Source: a virus. From it: 27,131 bases of DNA. The stretch covers positions 1 through 27,131 of the IMG/VR virus record IMGVR_UViG_3300007519_000614. One strand, 5' to 3'. The position numbers and the translations under genes are program-made. The notes under the pieces were generated by a model. It had not been told where the DNA came from and ran no database searches. It worked only from the letters and a program-made list of their open reading frames with translations. Of this stretch, positions 1 to 8,359 are shown one piece after another (within the stretch, counting starts at the first letter, position 1; every line of letters begins with the position of its first letter).

Positions 1-2
1 AA

Positions 3-1538
3 AACTCAGACGGTATACTTGCTGGAATTATTACAGATAATGAGAGTACTGCTAAAACTGATGATGTAGTCGGAACAACCAAGCCGGTTCCAACTGGTAA
101 AACTGGAGACGGAAGTGGAACTGCAATATCTGCGGATTTAACTAATTCTGGAAATACATTCGCTGATGTGTTATCTAAAAGCACAAACGTAAAAGAACAG
201 CCTGTTGGATCTAACAGAGGGCCGGAAGTAGATAGATACGTTAAAACTGCAGGACTTGATCCTACTAAAGGATATCCATGGTGTATGGCATATGTATATA
301 CAATGTTCGATGATTTTACTAAGAAAATGAGTATTCCAAATCCACTTGTTAAAACAGCTGGAGTACTAGACCATTGGAACAAGGCAGATAAGGATTTAAA
401 AATTGATATAAATTCAATTAAAAGTAATCCAAATTTAATGAAACCTGGACAGATATTTATTCAGGATCATGGAAAAGGAAAGGGACATACTGGTATTGTT
501 GTATCGGTTAATGCGAAAAACAGAACATTTACCACTATTGAAGGAAATGGAGTTGAACACAACACTGCAACTAGAGCAGGTGATAAAGTAGTTAGAAATA
601 CTAGAGAAATGAGTCAATCTAATTTATTAGGAGTAATAGACTATTTCAAAGATAATAGAACAGAAGAATTTGAACAATCAATTAGTAAAGAAGTTACAGG
701 AGCCGCGTCAGTCTATACAGAAGATCCAACGAATGGAGGATATGTAGAAATTAAACAATATAAGCGCTCGGCAAGTAAAGACTATTATAAAGTATACGAC
801 AAAGAAAATAGAAGATTCCTTACTGCTAAGTATAAAGGAGATTCATTTAAGGTATATAATCGTAGGAAAATAAAGGTAGGTGAAGTATTTAAAATAGGAG
901 ATTCAATATTCATGGATGATAACGATATTACGACGTCACATGTAGGAATTGTATTTGCTAAATTATTTAAATTAGCAGCTGAGAATAAACAACTACCTAA
1001 ATCAAGTGGAAGTGATTTTGTAACAATAGACAACGGAAGTAGTGTAGATATTAAACCTGGAACTAAACTGAGTCCTACTGAATTTAAAAATAAATTCGGA
1101 CCTGTTATGATTAAAGCAACTGAAGGAACTCCGTTATTTCCATCTATTAAATTAGCACAAGCTGCTCTTGAAACAGGATGGGGTGAACATGTTATCGGCG
1201 ATGCTAATAATATGTTTGGAATAAAAGCAAATGGATCACCTAATGAGTATTGGAAAGGTGATAAAGTTACATCAGGTACTACTGAGTTTTATGGTGGTAA
1301 GAAAGGTAACTATGATCTAGGATTTAGAAAATATAATAGCATAGAGGATAGCATAAAAGATCATTCTAGATTATTAATGACTCTTCCTAGGTATGATGGA
1401 GTTAGGTCAGCAACTACACCAGAAGATCAAGCTAACGCATTAAAGGCCGGAGGATACGCAACAAGTCCAACATATGCTGATAACCTTATATCTATAATAA
1501 ACAAATATGGATTTAAGAGCTTAGATAATAAAGCATAA
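3..1538 (+). CDS. Two-domain peptidoglycan hydrolase (CHAP + glucosaminidase), 5' truncated
   Basis: The reading frame is open from the window edge, so the start lies outside; a GTG at 168 is only an internal candidate. The first domain is CHAP-like: the motif PWCMAYVY carries the nucleophilic Cys (nt 282-284), and GHTGIVV supplies the His (nt 486-488) about 68 residues later. CHAP domains cut peptide or amide bonds in peptidoglycan. A linker of about 130 residues follows. The last 140 residues match the glucosaminidase (GH73/FlgJ-type) family: AQAALETGWGE with its catalytic Glu, then NNMFGIK and a YNSIEDSIKDHSRLL segment. Two lytic domains with opposite bond specificity suggest a virion-associated lysin or an endolysin; no signal peptide can be judged because the N-terminus is missing. 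The enzyme class is secure from motifs; its place in the virion or lysis programme is inferred. Confidence 0.85.
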   Translation, partial: NSDGILAGIITDNESTAKTDDVVGTTKPVPTGKTGDGSGTAISADLTNSGNTFADVLSKSTNVKEQPVGSNRGPEVDRYVKTAGLDPTKGYPWCMAYVYTMFDDFTKKMSIPNPLVKTAGVLDHWNKADKDLKIDINSIKSNPNLMKPGQIFIQDHGKGKGHTGIVVSVNAKNRTFTTIEGNGVEHNTATRAGDKVVRNTREMSQSNLLGVIDYFKDNRTEEFEQSISKEVTGAASVYTEDPTNGGYVEIKQYKRSASKDYYKVYDKENRRFLTAKYKGDSFKVYNRRKIKVGEVFKIGDSIFMDDNDITTSHVGIVFAKLFKLAAENKQLPKSSGSDFVTIDNGSSVDIKPGTKLSPTEFKNKFGPVMIKATEGTPLFPSIKLAQAALETGWGEHVIGDANNMFGIKANGSPNEYWKGDKVTSGTTEFYGGKKGNYDLGFRKYNSIEDSIKDHSRLLMTLPRYDGVRSATTPEDQANALKAGGYATSPTYADNLISIINKYGFKSLDNKA

Positions 1539-1589
1539 TTAAAACCTTTTAATTTCACTAGAGTAAAATATTTTAAAATTAATTATATT

Positions 1590-2099
1590 ATGCAAGATGC
1601 GGAAAACACAGTTGATGAAACAATCGACACAGTTCAACAAGTAGAAGATGCTAATTCGGCCAAATCTGACGAGGTAATCGAAGAAACAAAAACTCCACTA
1701 TCACCTGAACAGCATGCCTATGAAGATCTAAAAGTAGAACGAATTGGTAAATTCAAAGTTGGTATGGCATACGAAGATGCTAGATACTACAGAAACCTAA
1801 TAGATAAATCTGCATACGTTGGACCACAACAAGCATATCTATTAATAGTTGCAAAGGCTGAATTGTCTCAGTTATGTGATGGATTAAAGGATCAAGAAAA
1901 AGGACAAAGATACGAGGTTGAATTATCATCTGCTTGTATTGAATCAATCGGTTTCTTTATGAATAAGTACGAAGGAAAAGGAGAAGAATCTGCAATGCGA
2001 TTATTCTCAGCTAGTATGTTACTTAGACCAGCAATGGGATTAATCAACGATTTAGATGCTCAATTGGAAATAACTAAGACTCAACTTCCAAAGAAGTAA
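1590..2099 (+). CDS. Unknown 169-aa protein
   Basis: I do not recognise the family. The first 40 residues are acidic and low complexity (rich in E, D, T), followed by a predicted helical body with conserved-looking aromatic and charged residues (KFKVGMAYEDARYYRNLID) and a Lys-rich end. There are no membrane segments or Cys clusters. The ATG at 1590 is preceded by an A/T-only stretch with no Shine-Dalgarno, as is usual for Bacteroidetes genes. It lies 51 nt downstream of the lysin gene on the same strand and may be cotranscribed. Position between a lytic protein and an acidic protein would fit a structural or assembly role, but that is only a guess from context. Confidence 0.7.
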   Translation: MQDAENTVDETIDTVQQVEDANSAKSDEVIEETKTPLSPEQHAYEDLKVERIGKFKVGMAYEDARYYRNLIDKSAYVGPQQAYLLIVAKAELSQLCDGLKDQEKGQRYEVELSSACIESIGFFMNKYEGKGEESAMRLFSASMLLRPAMGLINDLDAQLEITKTQLPKK

Positions 2100-2159
2100 C
2101 AAATTTAAATTCATTTTTTTGCTAAAAGTGATGATAAATAATAAAAAAATTTAATTCAA

Positions 2160-2480
2160 ATGAAAGTAAAAGATTTTAACGGATTTATGTCTTCTAAGGC
2201 TTTAAACGAACAAGAAAACTTTGATGGAACTGATGCAGGTATGCAATATGGAGCTAATCCAGAAGATGAAGCTGCTGAAGGAGAATTCGAAGAAGGTGAG
2301 ATTGAAGGCGAAGAGATGGAAGGTGAAGAAGAGGAAGTAACTCTTGACGACCTTAAAGCTATGGTTGATGACTTAACTGAACGTATTGAAGCATTGGAGC
2401 CTGATAGAGAAGAAGAAGGTGAAGAAGGTGAAGAAGATATGGAAGGCGAAGAGGAAGAAGCTGACGAAGAAGGAGCATAA
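2160..2480 (+). CDS. Highly acidic 106-aa protein
   Basis: More than a third of the residues are Glu or Asp. Runs of E with G (EGEEEE, GEEGEEDMEGEEEE) flank a short central helix of heptad character (TLDDLKAMVDDLTERIEALE) that could form a coiled coil. Family unknown. Such acidic tails occur in phage scaffold, DNA-mimic and head-decoration proteins, and the sequence does not discriminate between them. An ATAAATAA box lies at 2134-2141, 18 nt before the ATG, and a strong terminator follows at 2502-2537. This makes a likely monocistronic unit. The antisense reading frame is long only because Glu codons read as Ser on the other strand. Confidence 0.75.
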   Translation: MKVKDFNGFMSSKALNEQENFDGTDAGMQYGANPEDEAAEGEFEEGEIEGEEMEGEEEEVTLDDLKAMVDDLTERIEALEPDREEEGEEGEEDMEGEEEEADEEGA

Positions 2481-2501
2481 TTCACACCAATGCAATATTA
2501 A

Positions 2502-2537
2502 AAAAAAGGAAACTTAACTTATTAAGTTTCCTTTTTT
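2502..2537 (+). terminator. Rho-independent terminator
   Basis: A perfect 10-bp stem (2508-2517 with 2522-2531) with loop CTTA is flanked by an A-run on the left and a six-T run on the right, so it can work on either strand. It ends the acidic-protein gene. Confidence 0.9.
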
Positions 2538-2559
2538 CACGTCTAATAAATAAGTATAT

Positions 2560-2997
2560 ATGCAACGTATAACAAATAAAGTAATCCCAATGTTCGAAGG
2601 ATATTGTCGTAAGAACGAGATAGATGGCAAAGAAATTATAGCTACTATATCTGGCAACGAGGTAACACTTATAGTTGCAGCTAATGATGATACAAAGGCA
2701 AAAGGATTAATGGGATCAGATGATCCCGGAGATAGTAATGGAATGATTTTCGTATATGAGGTTCCAGCTATATTAGATTTCTGGATGAAAAGCGTAGAAT
2801 ATGATCTAGATATATTATTCTTTGATGAAAATTCAGATTTAGTAGATCATATTACAATGGCCGCATATCAAGGAGAGTCAGATGACCAACTTAAAATATA
2901 CAAATCTAAAGGTCCAGCAATGTATGCGGTTGAACTTAAAGCTGGATGGTATGATAAGCATTGTAAATCAGAAGATAACGTAACATTAAGAATATAA
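2560..2997 (+). CDS. DUF192 family protein
   Basis: The 145-aa protein carries the DUF192 signature in order: KAKGLMG (family: RGLM), GMIFVYEVPAILDFWMKSV (family: GMLFVF...SFWMKNT), LDILFFDE, and a C-terminal GPAMYAVELKAGWYDKH (family: ALELPAGW). DUF192 proteins form a small beta fold found in bacteria, archaea and phages, and no enzymatic function is established. Most cellular members have a signal peptide; this one does not, so it would stay cytosolic or in the virion. The ATG at 2560 is only 6 nt downstream of an ATAAATAA box (2546-2553), so the message may be almost leaderless if that box is a -10 element. A cluster of three hairpins follows the stop codon. Confidence 0.85.
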   Translation: MQRITNKVIPMFEGYCRKNEIDGKEIIATISGNEVTLIVAANDDTKAKGLMGSDDPGDSNGMIFVYEVPAILDFWMKSVEYDLDILFFDENSDLVDHITMAAYQGESDDQLKIYKSKGPAMYAVELKAGWYDKHCKSEDNVTLRI

Positions 2998-3067
2998 CGG
3001 TTAGGACCGTTGTAGTTTCGGCTACAAGAAAACCTCGGAAGTATCGCTAGCTCCGGGGTTTTTATTT
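2997..3067 (+). terminator. Three tandem hairpins ending in a terminator
   Basis: Directly at the stop codon of the DUF192 gene are ACGGT/ACCGT (2997-3001, 3006-3010), TTGTAG/CTACAA (3010-3015, 3022-3027) and an 11-bp stem (3029-3039 with 3052-3062) followed by T-rich sequence. The third is a good intrinsic terminator. The first two could be an mRNA 3'-end structure or a small RNA. Confidence 0.75.
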
Positions 3068-3140
3068 TTAAATAATGTGTAATTTAAAATTAAAAGAGGT
3101 ATACTAAACATCTGAGCAGTACAAACCAAAATTAAATTTT

Positions 3141-3260
3141 ATGAAATTATACTCATTCAAAAAAACATCATGGCACGTTCGATTCTTCCAATGGATATTC
3201 GACGTAAACCCGGTTAATCGTTATAATACGATGTGTCCTTATTTCTGGACTTACGACTAG
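3141..3260 (+). CDS. N-terminal fragment of membrane protein A (39 aa), frameshifted
   Basis: The ATG at 3141 opens a 39-codon frame (starts MKLYSFKKTSWHVRF, ends MCPYFWTYD) closed by TAG at 3258-3260. The next frame, starting within it, continues with a hydrophobic segment (LVMLFLPLILLIKMF). The two read naturally as one protein if one base is missing near 3255-3258. Alternatively the ATG at 3263, two bases after the TAG, could restart translation by coupling. I regard this as the true N-terminus of the gene that continues to about 3763. Confidence 0.55.
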   Translation: MKLYSFKKTSWHVRFFQWIFDVNPVNRYNTMCPYFWTYD

Positions 3261-3793
3261 TTATGTTATTCCTTCCATTGATCTTATTAATTAAGATGTT
3301 CGGAAAAGGTGGAACTAAGTTCCTAAATTGGGTAAAGGATTACAAAAATAACAGAGAGAAGAAAGCAATCGCTCATCTTAAACTACTTTGTAAAGATCCA
3401 AAATTAACAGCAGAACACGCATATAAAATTAAGAAGAGTAAATGCTGGAAGAATTACTTCTGGGAACTAACATATTCAATTAGAGATAAGGTTGATAATT
3501 TAAGCTCAGATCATCTTGATTATTTAAGTGATGTTAAGAGAGCTAAAGATATGGCAACTGATGCTAAATATGAAATTAGAGCAAATAAATACGAAGAGGT
3601 TAAGGAACAAAAATGGTTTCCTTATGTCGCCTATACAATTACATTCGCACTACTTGGAGTATTTATATATGCTATTGGTTATATGGGATATGCCGGAGCT
3701 AAAATGGTAGATTGGTATGGGCTAGGAAAATGGACATTATATTTAATTGGAGGAGCAGTAGGATATTGCTCCGTCTTCGATTGCATCGTGTAA
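3233..3793 (+). pseudogene. Membrane protein A, 5' part, cut by an inversion
   Basis: The frame from GTG 3233 (or ATG 3263) encodes a hydrophobic N-terminal segment, a charged cytosolic region of about 100 residues rich in Lys and Glu, a membrane span (YVAYTITFALLGVFIYAIGY) and the start of another (KWTLYLIGGAVG). After GGAVG at about 3763 the reading becomes the antisense of another gene and stops at 3791-3793. The missing C-terminal half is on the minus strand at 4254-4003. The protein family is unknown to me; a multi-pass phage membrane protein is all that can be said. It is damaged twice: a likely one-base frameshift near 3258 and the inversion breakpoint near 3763. Confidence 0.7.
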
Positions 3794-3961
3794 ATATCCA
3801 GCACATAGGTATTTTGGATGAACAATGCTGAATCTTTTAAGTATGTCAACTACATCGTCTAAGTGATTTTCGTATGGAAACACTTCATCATAGTTTTGTG
3901 TTCCGTGACATTTGATTGCTACCAATCTTGCTTCTCTTACGTTCTTTTCAGTTAATTGCAT
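3743..3961 (-). pseudogene. RelA/SpoT-like HD hydrolase, N-terminal half (inverted)
   Basis: The minus-strand frame starts at ATG 3961 and its first 66 residues match the N-terminal half of RelA/SpoT/MESH1-type HD hydrolases: ARLVAIKCHG (first metal His), FPYENHLDDVVDIL, then AGYLHDAIED with the HD pair. These enzymes typically hydrolyse (p)ppGpp or related nucleotides. After GAISY the frame runs into antisense of gene A and stops at 3743. The other half of the same domain is on the plus strand at 4258-4566. Rejoined, the gene would be about 168 codons, a normal length for a stand-alone HD hydrolase. As assembled here it lacks the catalytic Asp and the rest of the helical bundle. Confidence 0.8.
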
Positions 3962-4263
3962 TGTTCTAATTTTAAATTACTGTACTCTATTCCTTTCAAT
4001 TATTAATCTTCCCATGTAATAATTGGACATTTTTTCTTATATGTTGAGTAAATCATATCTCCGATTATTCCGAAGAATTTAATGATTCCAACTAATATAT
4101 ATCGAATAGGGATCCATACATATCTAAGTAATGAAAGGAATGATTTTATATTCTCACATATTCCACATTCAGGTAATCTAGTACATGATACCCATCTGAC
4201 TAATGGTGCCAGTATATACTTAATGATTCCATATATAATAAGTCCGGCAACGAATTATCTTAT
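3758..4263. other. Inverted segment of about 0.5 kb interrupting two genes
   Basis: Turning the segment between about 3764 and 4257 around places gene A 5' next to gene A 3', a 41-nt spacer, and HD 5' next to HD 3', all on the plus strand. The ends carry a short imperfect inverted match (TATCCTAC on the minus strand at the left, TATCTTAT on the plus strand at the right). No recombinase gene or long inverted repeat is seen in the window. Joining exactly at the shared GATA would leave GGA TAA TTC in gene A, one substitution from an open frame. The event may therefore be imprecise, old, or an assembly error. Confidence 0.75.
4003..4254 (-). pseudogene. Membrane protein A, C-terminal half (inverted, no start codon)
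   Basis: This minus-strand frame has no start codon near its beginning, yet it is open for 83 residues and clearly protein-like. Hydrophobic spans (FVAGLIIYGIIKYILAPLV and YILVGIIKFFGIIGDMI) alternate with a Cys-containing loop (RLPECGICENIK), and it ends KKKCPIITWED. A stop (TAA) abuts its first codon at the breakpoint. Its hydrophobic pattern continues the interrupted span of membrane protein A on the plus strand. In the restored order it ends 41 nt before the ATG of the HD gene at 3961, a typical gene spacing. I therefore read it as the displaced 3' half of that gene. Confidence 0.7.
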
Positions 4264-4566
4264 AATAAAATTAAGATTCACTTCGGATTAGAAGTTGCAG
4301 AAATGGTATTCTGTGTAACTGATGAAATTGGAAGAAATAGAAAAGAGAAAAAAATTAAAACTCTTCCTAAGACAGCATCTAATCCAGATGCCGTTATAAT
4401 CAAACTAGCAGATAGAATTGCTAATATAGAACATGGTGGTAAAATTGATATGTACGCTAAAGAATATGCGGACTTTAAAAATCACTTATATCAAGCAGAC
4501 AAAGTAGCTGCTCCACTATGGGATCATTTAGAATCATTATTAAAAATTGAAAAAGTTTTAGTATAA
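4258..4566 (+). pseudogene. RelA/SpoT-like HD hydrolase, C-terminal half
   Basis: The frame is protein-like from 4258 (SYNKIKIHFGLEVAEMVFCV), although the first ATG is at 4303. It continues VTDEIGRNRKEKKIKTLP and then AVIIKLADRIANIEHG. In RelA/SpoT HD domains the corresponding elements follow LHDxxED: a VTDE.GRNRKERK segment and KLADRxxN with the last metal-binding Asp. The remaining 40 residues form the closing helices. The N-terminal half is at 3961-3764 on the minus strand. Both halves encode the junction dipeptide Ser-Tyr (TCC TAC and TCT TAT), so a short inverted similarity marks the breakpoint. A terminator is not obvious downstream; the flotillin gene begins at 4638. Confidence 0.8.
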
Positions 4567-4637
4567 TTAAGATATACAGCTAAAACGGAACGGCTGTTAA
4601 AGAAATTTCCTACATCCAAACATTTAAAAGTAAAAAA

Positions 4638-6170
4638 ATGACACCAACTGTAATTACATTAATTTCAATCGGAGTACCAGTATTGTTCGCGATACTAATC
4701 ATCTTCAAGATTCTAGCATTACGTAGAATCGTACCAACCAATGTTGTACATATTGTACAAAGAGGAAACGCCACCGTATCGTACGGAGTAGGAAAAACCT
4801 CAAACGTTTATTACGAGTGGCCAAAGTGGTTACCGAGAATCGGAGTAGAAGTCAGAGAACTTCCTGTATCTAATTTTGATATTGATCTATTTGCGTATTC
4901 AGCATATGATAAAGATCGTGTACCTTTCGTAGTAGATGTTAAAGCATTCTTTCACATTGCAGATACAAACATAGCTGCTGCTAAAGTATCTTCATACGAA
5001 GAACTTAAAGAGCAATTGAAAAACGTAGTACAGGGAGCAGTTCGATCTATCTTAGCGAAATCTCCACTAGAAGCAATAATGGAAGAGCGTTCTGTATTTG
5101 GAGAACAATTTACATTAATGGTAAATGCCGATCTTAAAAACTGGGGAGTTGAATCAATTAAAAACATCGAGCTAATGGATGTTAGAGATTCAGACGAGTC
5201 TAAAGTGATCCACCAAATAATGGCAAAGCGTATGTCTGCTATTGATATGGAATCTCGAACTGAAGTAGCCTTAAATAGAAAAAAGGCAGAACAGGCCGAA
5301 CTTAGAGCACAGCAAGAAATTGCAGTTACTGCAGCTGAAACTGAACAATTATCTGGAGAAGCACAAGCAAAATCAATTCAGGCAATTGGAATCGCAAATG
5401 CAGAGGCTACTAAGCGATCAGGTATTGCACAGCAAGAGTCTCTAAAGGATATTGCCGAAGCTACTAAACTTACTGAAGAGAAAAACATGGATGTAATTCG
5501 TGTAACTCAAGTAAAACAAGCAGAAATTGATAAGGAAACTGAAATCATCAATGCTGAGAAAAACAGAGCAACTGAGATCATCAACGAGGAGAAAGAGAAA
5601 AAGAAAGTAGAGGTAAGAACAGATGCTGATAAGTACAAGGTACAAACCGATGCGGATGCTAAGAAGTACGATGTACAAACTAAAGCAGATGCTGATAAGT
5701 ATCTAATTGAAACAAAAGCATCTGCTGAATTAGAACAGTCTAAGAAAAATGCAGAAGGTATTGCAGCAGAAGGTCAAGCCGAGGCAACTGTAATTAACGC
5801 TAAAGGTATCGCAACAGCAGCAGCTCTAGAAAAAGAGCAATTAGCATCTGTAACCGCTCAAACTACATTAGCAACTGAGATTGGAGATAACAAACCATAC
5901 CAAGATTACTTAATTAGAGTAAAAGAGGTTGAAGTATCTCAAGTCGTTGAAGTTGAGAAAGCGAAAGCGTTATCAGTAGCATTAGCTGGAGCAGATCTTA
6001 AAATCCTTACTAACTCTGGAGATGTTCACTCAGGAGTTAATTCCTTAGGAGGTCTATTATCAGCCAAAGGAGGTTCTCAACTTAACGGATTGCTTGAATC
6101 ATTAAAGCAAACTGAAGAGGGACAAGGATTACTTGACATGCTAAACAAATTCACCTCTGGAAACAAGTAA
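4638..6170 (+). CDS. Flotillin/SPFH-domain membrane protein
   Basis: The protein begins with a hydrophobic anchor (residues 5-28) followed by an SPFH/band-7 domain (about residues 35-195). A long alanine- and glutamate-rich coiled coil (about 195-410) follows, with a local repeat of ADKY...QT(D/K)AD units near residues 330-360. The C-terminal region is Gly/Leu rich. This is the architecture of bacterial flotillins (YqiK/FloT type), which oligomerise as rings or cages on the inner face of the membrane. A phage copy could organise membrane domains, protect against membrane-targeted defences or act in lysis; the sequence does not say which. The ATG at 4638 follows an A-rich leader, and a very strong terminator closes the gene, so it is probably its own transcription unit. 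Confidence 0.85.
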   Translation: MTPTVITLISIGVPVLFAILIIFKILALRRIVPTNVVHIVQRGNATVSYGVGKTSNVYYEWPKWLPRIGVEVRELPVSNFDIDLFAYSAYDKDRVPFVVDVKAFFHIADTNIAAAKVSSYEELKEQLKNVVQGAVRSILAKSPLEAIMEERSVFGEQFTLMVNADLKNWGVESIKNIELMDVRDSDESKVIHQIMAKRMSAIDMESRTEVALNRKKAEQAELRAQQEIAVTAAETEQLSGEAQAKSIQAIGIANAEATKRSGIAQQESLKDIAEATKLTEEKNMDVIRVTQVKQAEIDKETEIINAEKNRATEIINEEKEKKKVEVRTDADKYKVQTDADAKKYDVQTKADADKYLIETKASAELEQSKKNAEGIAAEGQAEATVINAKGIATAAALEKEQLASVTAQTTLATEIGDNKPYQDYLIRVKEVEVSQVVEVEKAKALSVALAGADLKILTNSGDVHSGVNSLGGLLSAKGGSQLNGLLESLKQTEEGQGLLDMLNKFTSGNK

Positions 6171-6192
6171 ATAGCAAAAATAATTAACATAT

Positions 6193-6229
6193 AAAAAACC
6201 CTTGATATTTTTATATCAAGGGTTTTTTT
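6193..6229 (+). terminator. Rho-independent terminator
   Basis: A 16-bp A/T-GC stem (6193-6208 with 6213-6228; core ACCCTTGATAT/ATATCAAGGGT) with a seven-T run ends the flotillin gene. Confidence 0.93.
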
Positions 6230-6243
6230 AGTATAATATATAC

Positions 6244-7683
6244 ATGATGAATATTAAAACAATACTTGACGAGATTGCAAACGAACCAGGTTCAAACGCA
6301 AAAATGGATATCCTTGGAAAATATAAGGATAATGATCTATTAAAAAGAGTGATATACATGGCTAAAAGCCCTAGGTTAAAGTATTACATCAAGCACATTC
6401 CAGATTACGTAAAGGACACATTTGAAATCAATATGCCAATATCACAGGCATTAGATACAATGATGGAAGTGTTGCCTACTAGAAAAGCAACAGGAGGAGC
6501 GGCATCTGCAATATTACAATCATTACTACAAAGTGTAACGGTAGATGATGCATATGTTATCGAAAGAATTATTGAAAAAGATTTAAAGATTGGAATGGGA
6601 ACTTCCAACATTAATAAGATATTCATTGACCTAATTGAAAAGACTCCTTATATGGGAGCAAAATCATTTAGTGAAAAATTAGCAAAAGATATATTCAACC
6701 CTAAGAAAAAGGGAGCCCAGCATGAATCTAAGATGGCATATAGCCAAATTAAGATGGACGGCAGATATTGTAACGCAATCATTAAAGATGGTGAAGCATA
6801 TTTAGAATCTAGATCTGGCGAAACAACATTACTTACTGATTCACTATTAATGTCAGAGTTATCTAACTTTGATGATTGTGTTCTAAATGGAGAATTAACA
6901 ATTCCAGGATTTGATAGAAATACTGCGAATGGTATTGTAAATTCAGTCATTGGAATTACGACTAAGATTAGAGACGGTATTGATACAACAGATGAAAGAG
7001 ATCATTTGTTCGAACGATACAACATGAAATACGAAGAACTATTAAACCGAATTGTGTATACAGTATGGGATAGAATTGAATTAGAAGATTATGAAGCAAA
7101 GAAATCATCAGTCCCATATAATGATAGACTTGGAAGATTAATGAAGGAGATCATGTTAAATCAGGATAATGATCTTCAATGTATTGAATTAGTCGAACAG
7201 AAGTTAGTTACGTCATACTCAGAGTCAATGGAACACTTCGTAGATGCACTTAATCTAGGATTAGAAGGAACTATCCTAAAATCTATTGATGGCACCTGGA
7301 AGGACGGAAAGCCCAACTGGCAAATCAAAATGAAAAAAGTTGACTATTATGATTTAAAGATTGTAAACTTTAATTACGGAACTCCTGGATCTAAAAATGA
7401 ATTGTTAATATCGTCACTTGATGTTGAATGTGAAGATGGATTACTTAAAACATCTCCTGCTGGAATTTCAGATGTTGATATGAAATATATAACTAACAAT
7501 CAGGATAAATTAATGGGAACAATTGTTGAAGTAAAATGTTCTGGAATATCACACAATAGTAAAGGAAACTATTCACTATTACACCCTGTCTTCATTAAAT
7601 TGAGAGACGATAAACATACTGCAAATACTTTTAATGAATGTATTGAAATCCATAATATGGTAAATTCATTAAAAATCAAGTAG
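6244..7683 (+). CDS. ATP-dependent DNA ligase (T4 gp30-like)
   Basis: The 479-aa protein carries the nucleotidyltransferase motifs in order. Motif I is SQIKMDGRY with the adenylated Lys at residue 170; motif III/IIIa is around LNGELTIPGFDR; motif IV is LGLEGTILKS; motif V is WQIKMKKVD. A C-terminal OB-fold region follows. Length and spacing resemble T4 DNA ligase (487 aa, Lys159). It seals nicks in duplex DNA using ATP during replication and repair. Two ATGs (6244, 6247) are possible starts; the first is used here. The last 102 codons (from about 7376) are repeated in diverged form at 8592-8900 behind a homing endonuclease. The C-terminus present here may therefore have been imported with the endonuclease. 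It ends in TAG. Confidence 0.93.
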   Translation: MMNIKTILDEIANEPGSNAKMDILGKYKDNDLLKRVIYMAKSPRLKYYIKHIPDYVKDTFEINMPISQALDTMMEVLPTRKATGGAASAILQSLLQSVTVDDAYVIERIIEKDLKIGMGTSNINKIFIDLIEKTPYMGAKSFSEKLAKDIFNPKKKGAQHESKMAYSQIKMDGRYCNAIIKDGEAYLESRSGETTLLTDSLLMSELSNFDDCVLNGELTIPGFDRNTANGIVNSVIGITTKIRDGIDTTDERDHLFERYNMKYEELLNRIVYTVWDRIELEDYEAKKSSVPYNDRLGRLMKEIMLNQDNDLQCIELVEQKLVTSYSESMEHFVDALNLGLEGTILKSIDGTWKDGKPNWQIKMKKVDYYDLKIVNFNYGTPGSKNELLISSLDVECEDGLLKTSPAGISDVDMKYITNNQDKLMGTIVEVKCSGISHNSKGNYSLLHPVFIKLRDDKHTANTFNECIEIHNMVNSLKIK

Positions 7684-7708
7684 GCAAGTTAATAAATAAC
7701 TAAAATAA

Positions 7709-8359
7709 TACTTAGCTATAGATTATCTAACTCACTTCAAAAACAAATGCAATATAATTAATATTGATAAATTAAAAGAGTACCTAGAATTATGTGATGT
7801 ACATAAGCATGACACTAAAATTAAGTTTAATAATGAACTACACCATATATTAACTCAATCTATTTTTATAGAATATAAAAACTTAAGAACATATCCTAAT
7901 AATGGAGTTTATTTATCATATATAGATCACTTATATGCACATCAATTATTAGCAGAAGCAATAGGTGGAAATATGGTATATGCATGGAATCGAATGTTAA
8001 ACATAGTAGAATATAAAGATAAGCATAAAATAGATATAGGATCATACATCAAGGTTAAGCGCGAGCTTGTTAAATTCTCAGCAGTTAATATGAAAGAAAT
8101 AGGTTCTAATCCTATACATATAACAAAAAGAGTTAACGCTAGAAAAAATAACGGAGGTTATGTATTTTCAAATGAGACTAGAAAAAAAATGTCGGATGCC
8201 AAATTAGGAAAGACAATGTCAACTTTAACTAAAGAAAAAATATCTAAGTCAAATAAAGGTAAACCTAAATCTCCCGAACATAATAAAAAGTGTCAGATGC
8301 ACTTACTGGTAGAACACATAATATTGAGACTAGAAAAAAAATATCGGACGCTAAAATAG
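7709..8359 (+). pseudogene. HNH homing endonuclease, N-terminal and middle part (frameshifted)
   Basis: The frame is open from 7709. It encodes a typical phage HNH core: NNELHHILTQSIF, then NNGVYLSYIDHLYAHQLLAEAIGG. Basic DNA-binding repeats of the NUMOD3 type (SNETRKKMSDAKLGK, TKEKISKSNKGKPKSPEH) follow. There is no in-frame ATG before 7973. An ATG at 7747 is in another frame and meets a stop after four codons, so the start is damaged or uses a rare codon such as ATT. At an A-run near 8287-8292 the frame is lost and the protein continues one frame over (8290-8625). It sits between the intact ligase gene and a duplicated ligase 3' end. Confidence 0.75.

Noticed and set aside
2156-2485. 109-aa Ser/Pro-rich ORF on the minus strand
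   Set aside because: It is the exact antisense of the acidic gene; Glu codons read as Ser-rich on the other strand.
4082-4291. 69-aa plus-strand ORF
   Set aside because: It is antisense to the inverted C-terminal half of membrane protein A, which has the better coding signal.
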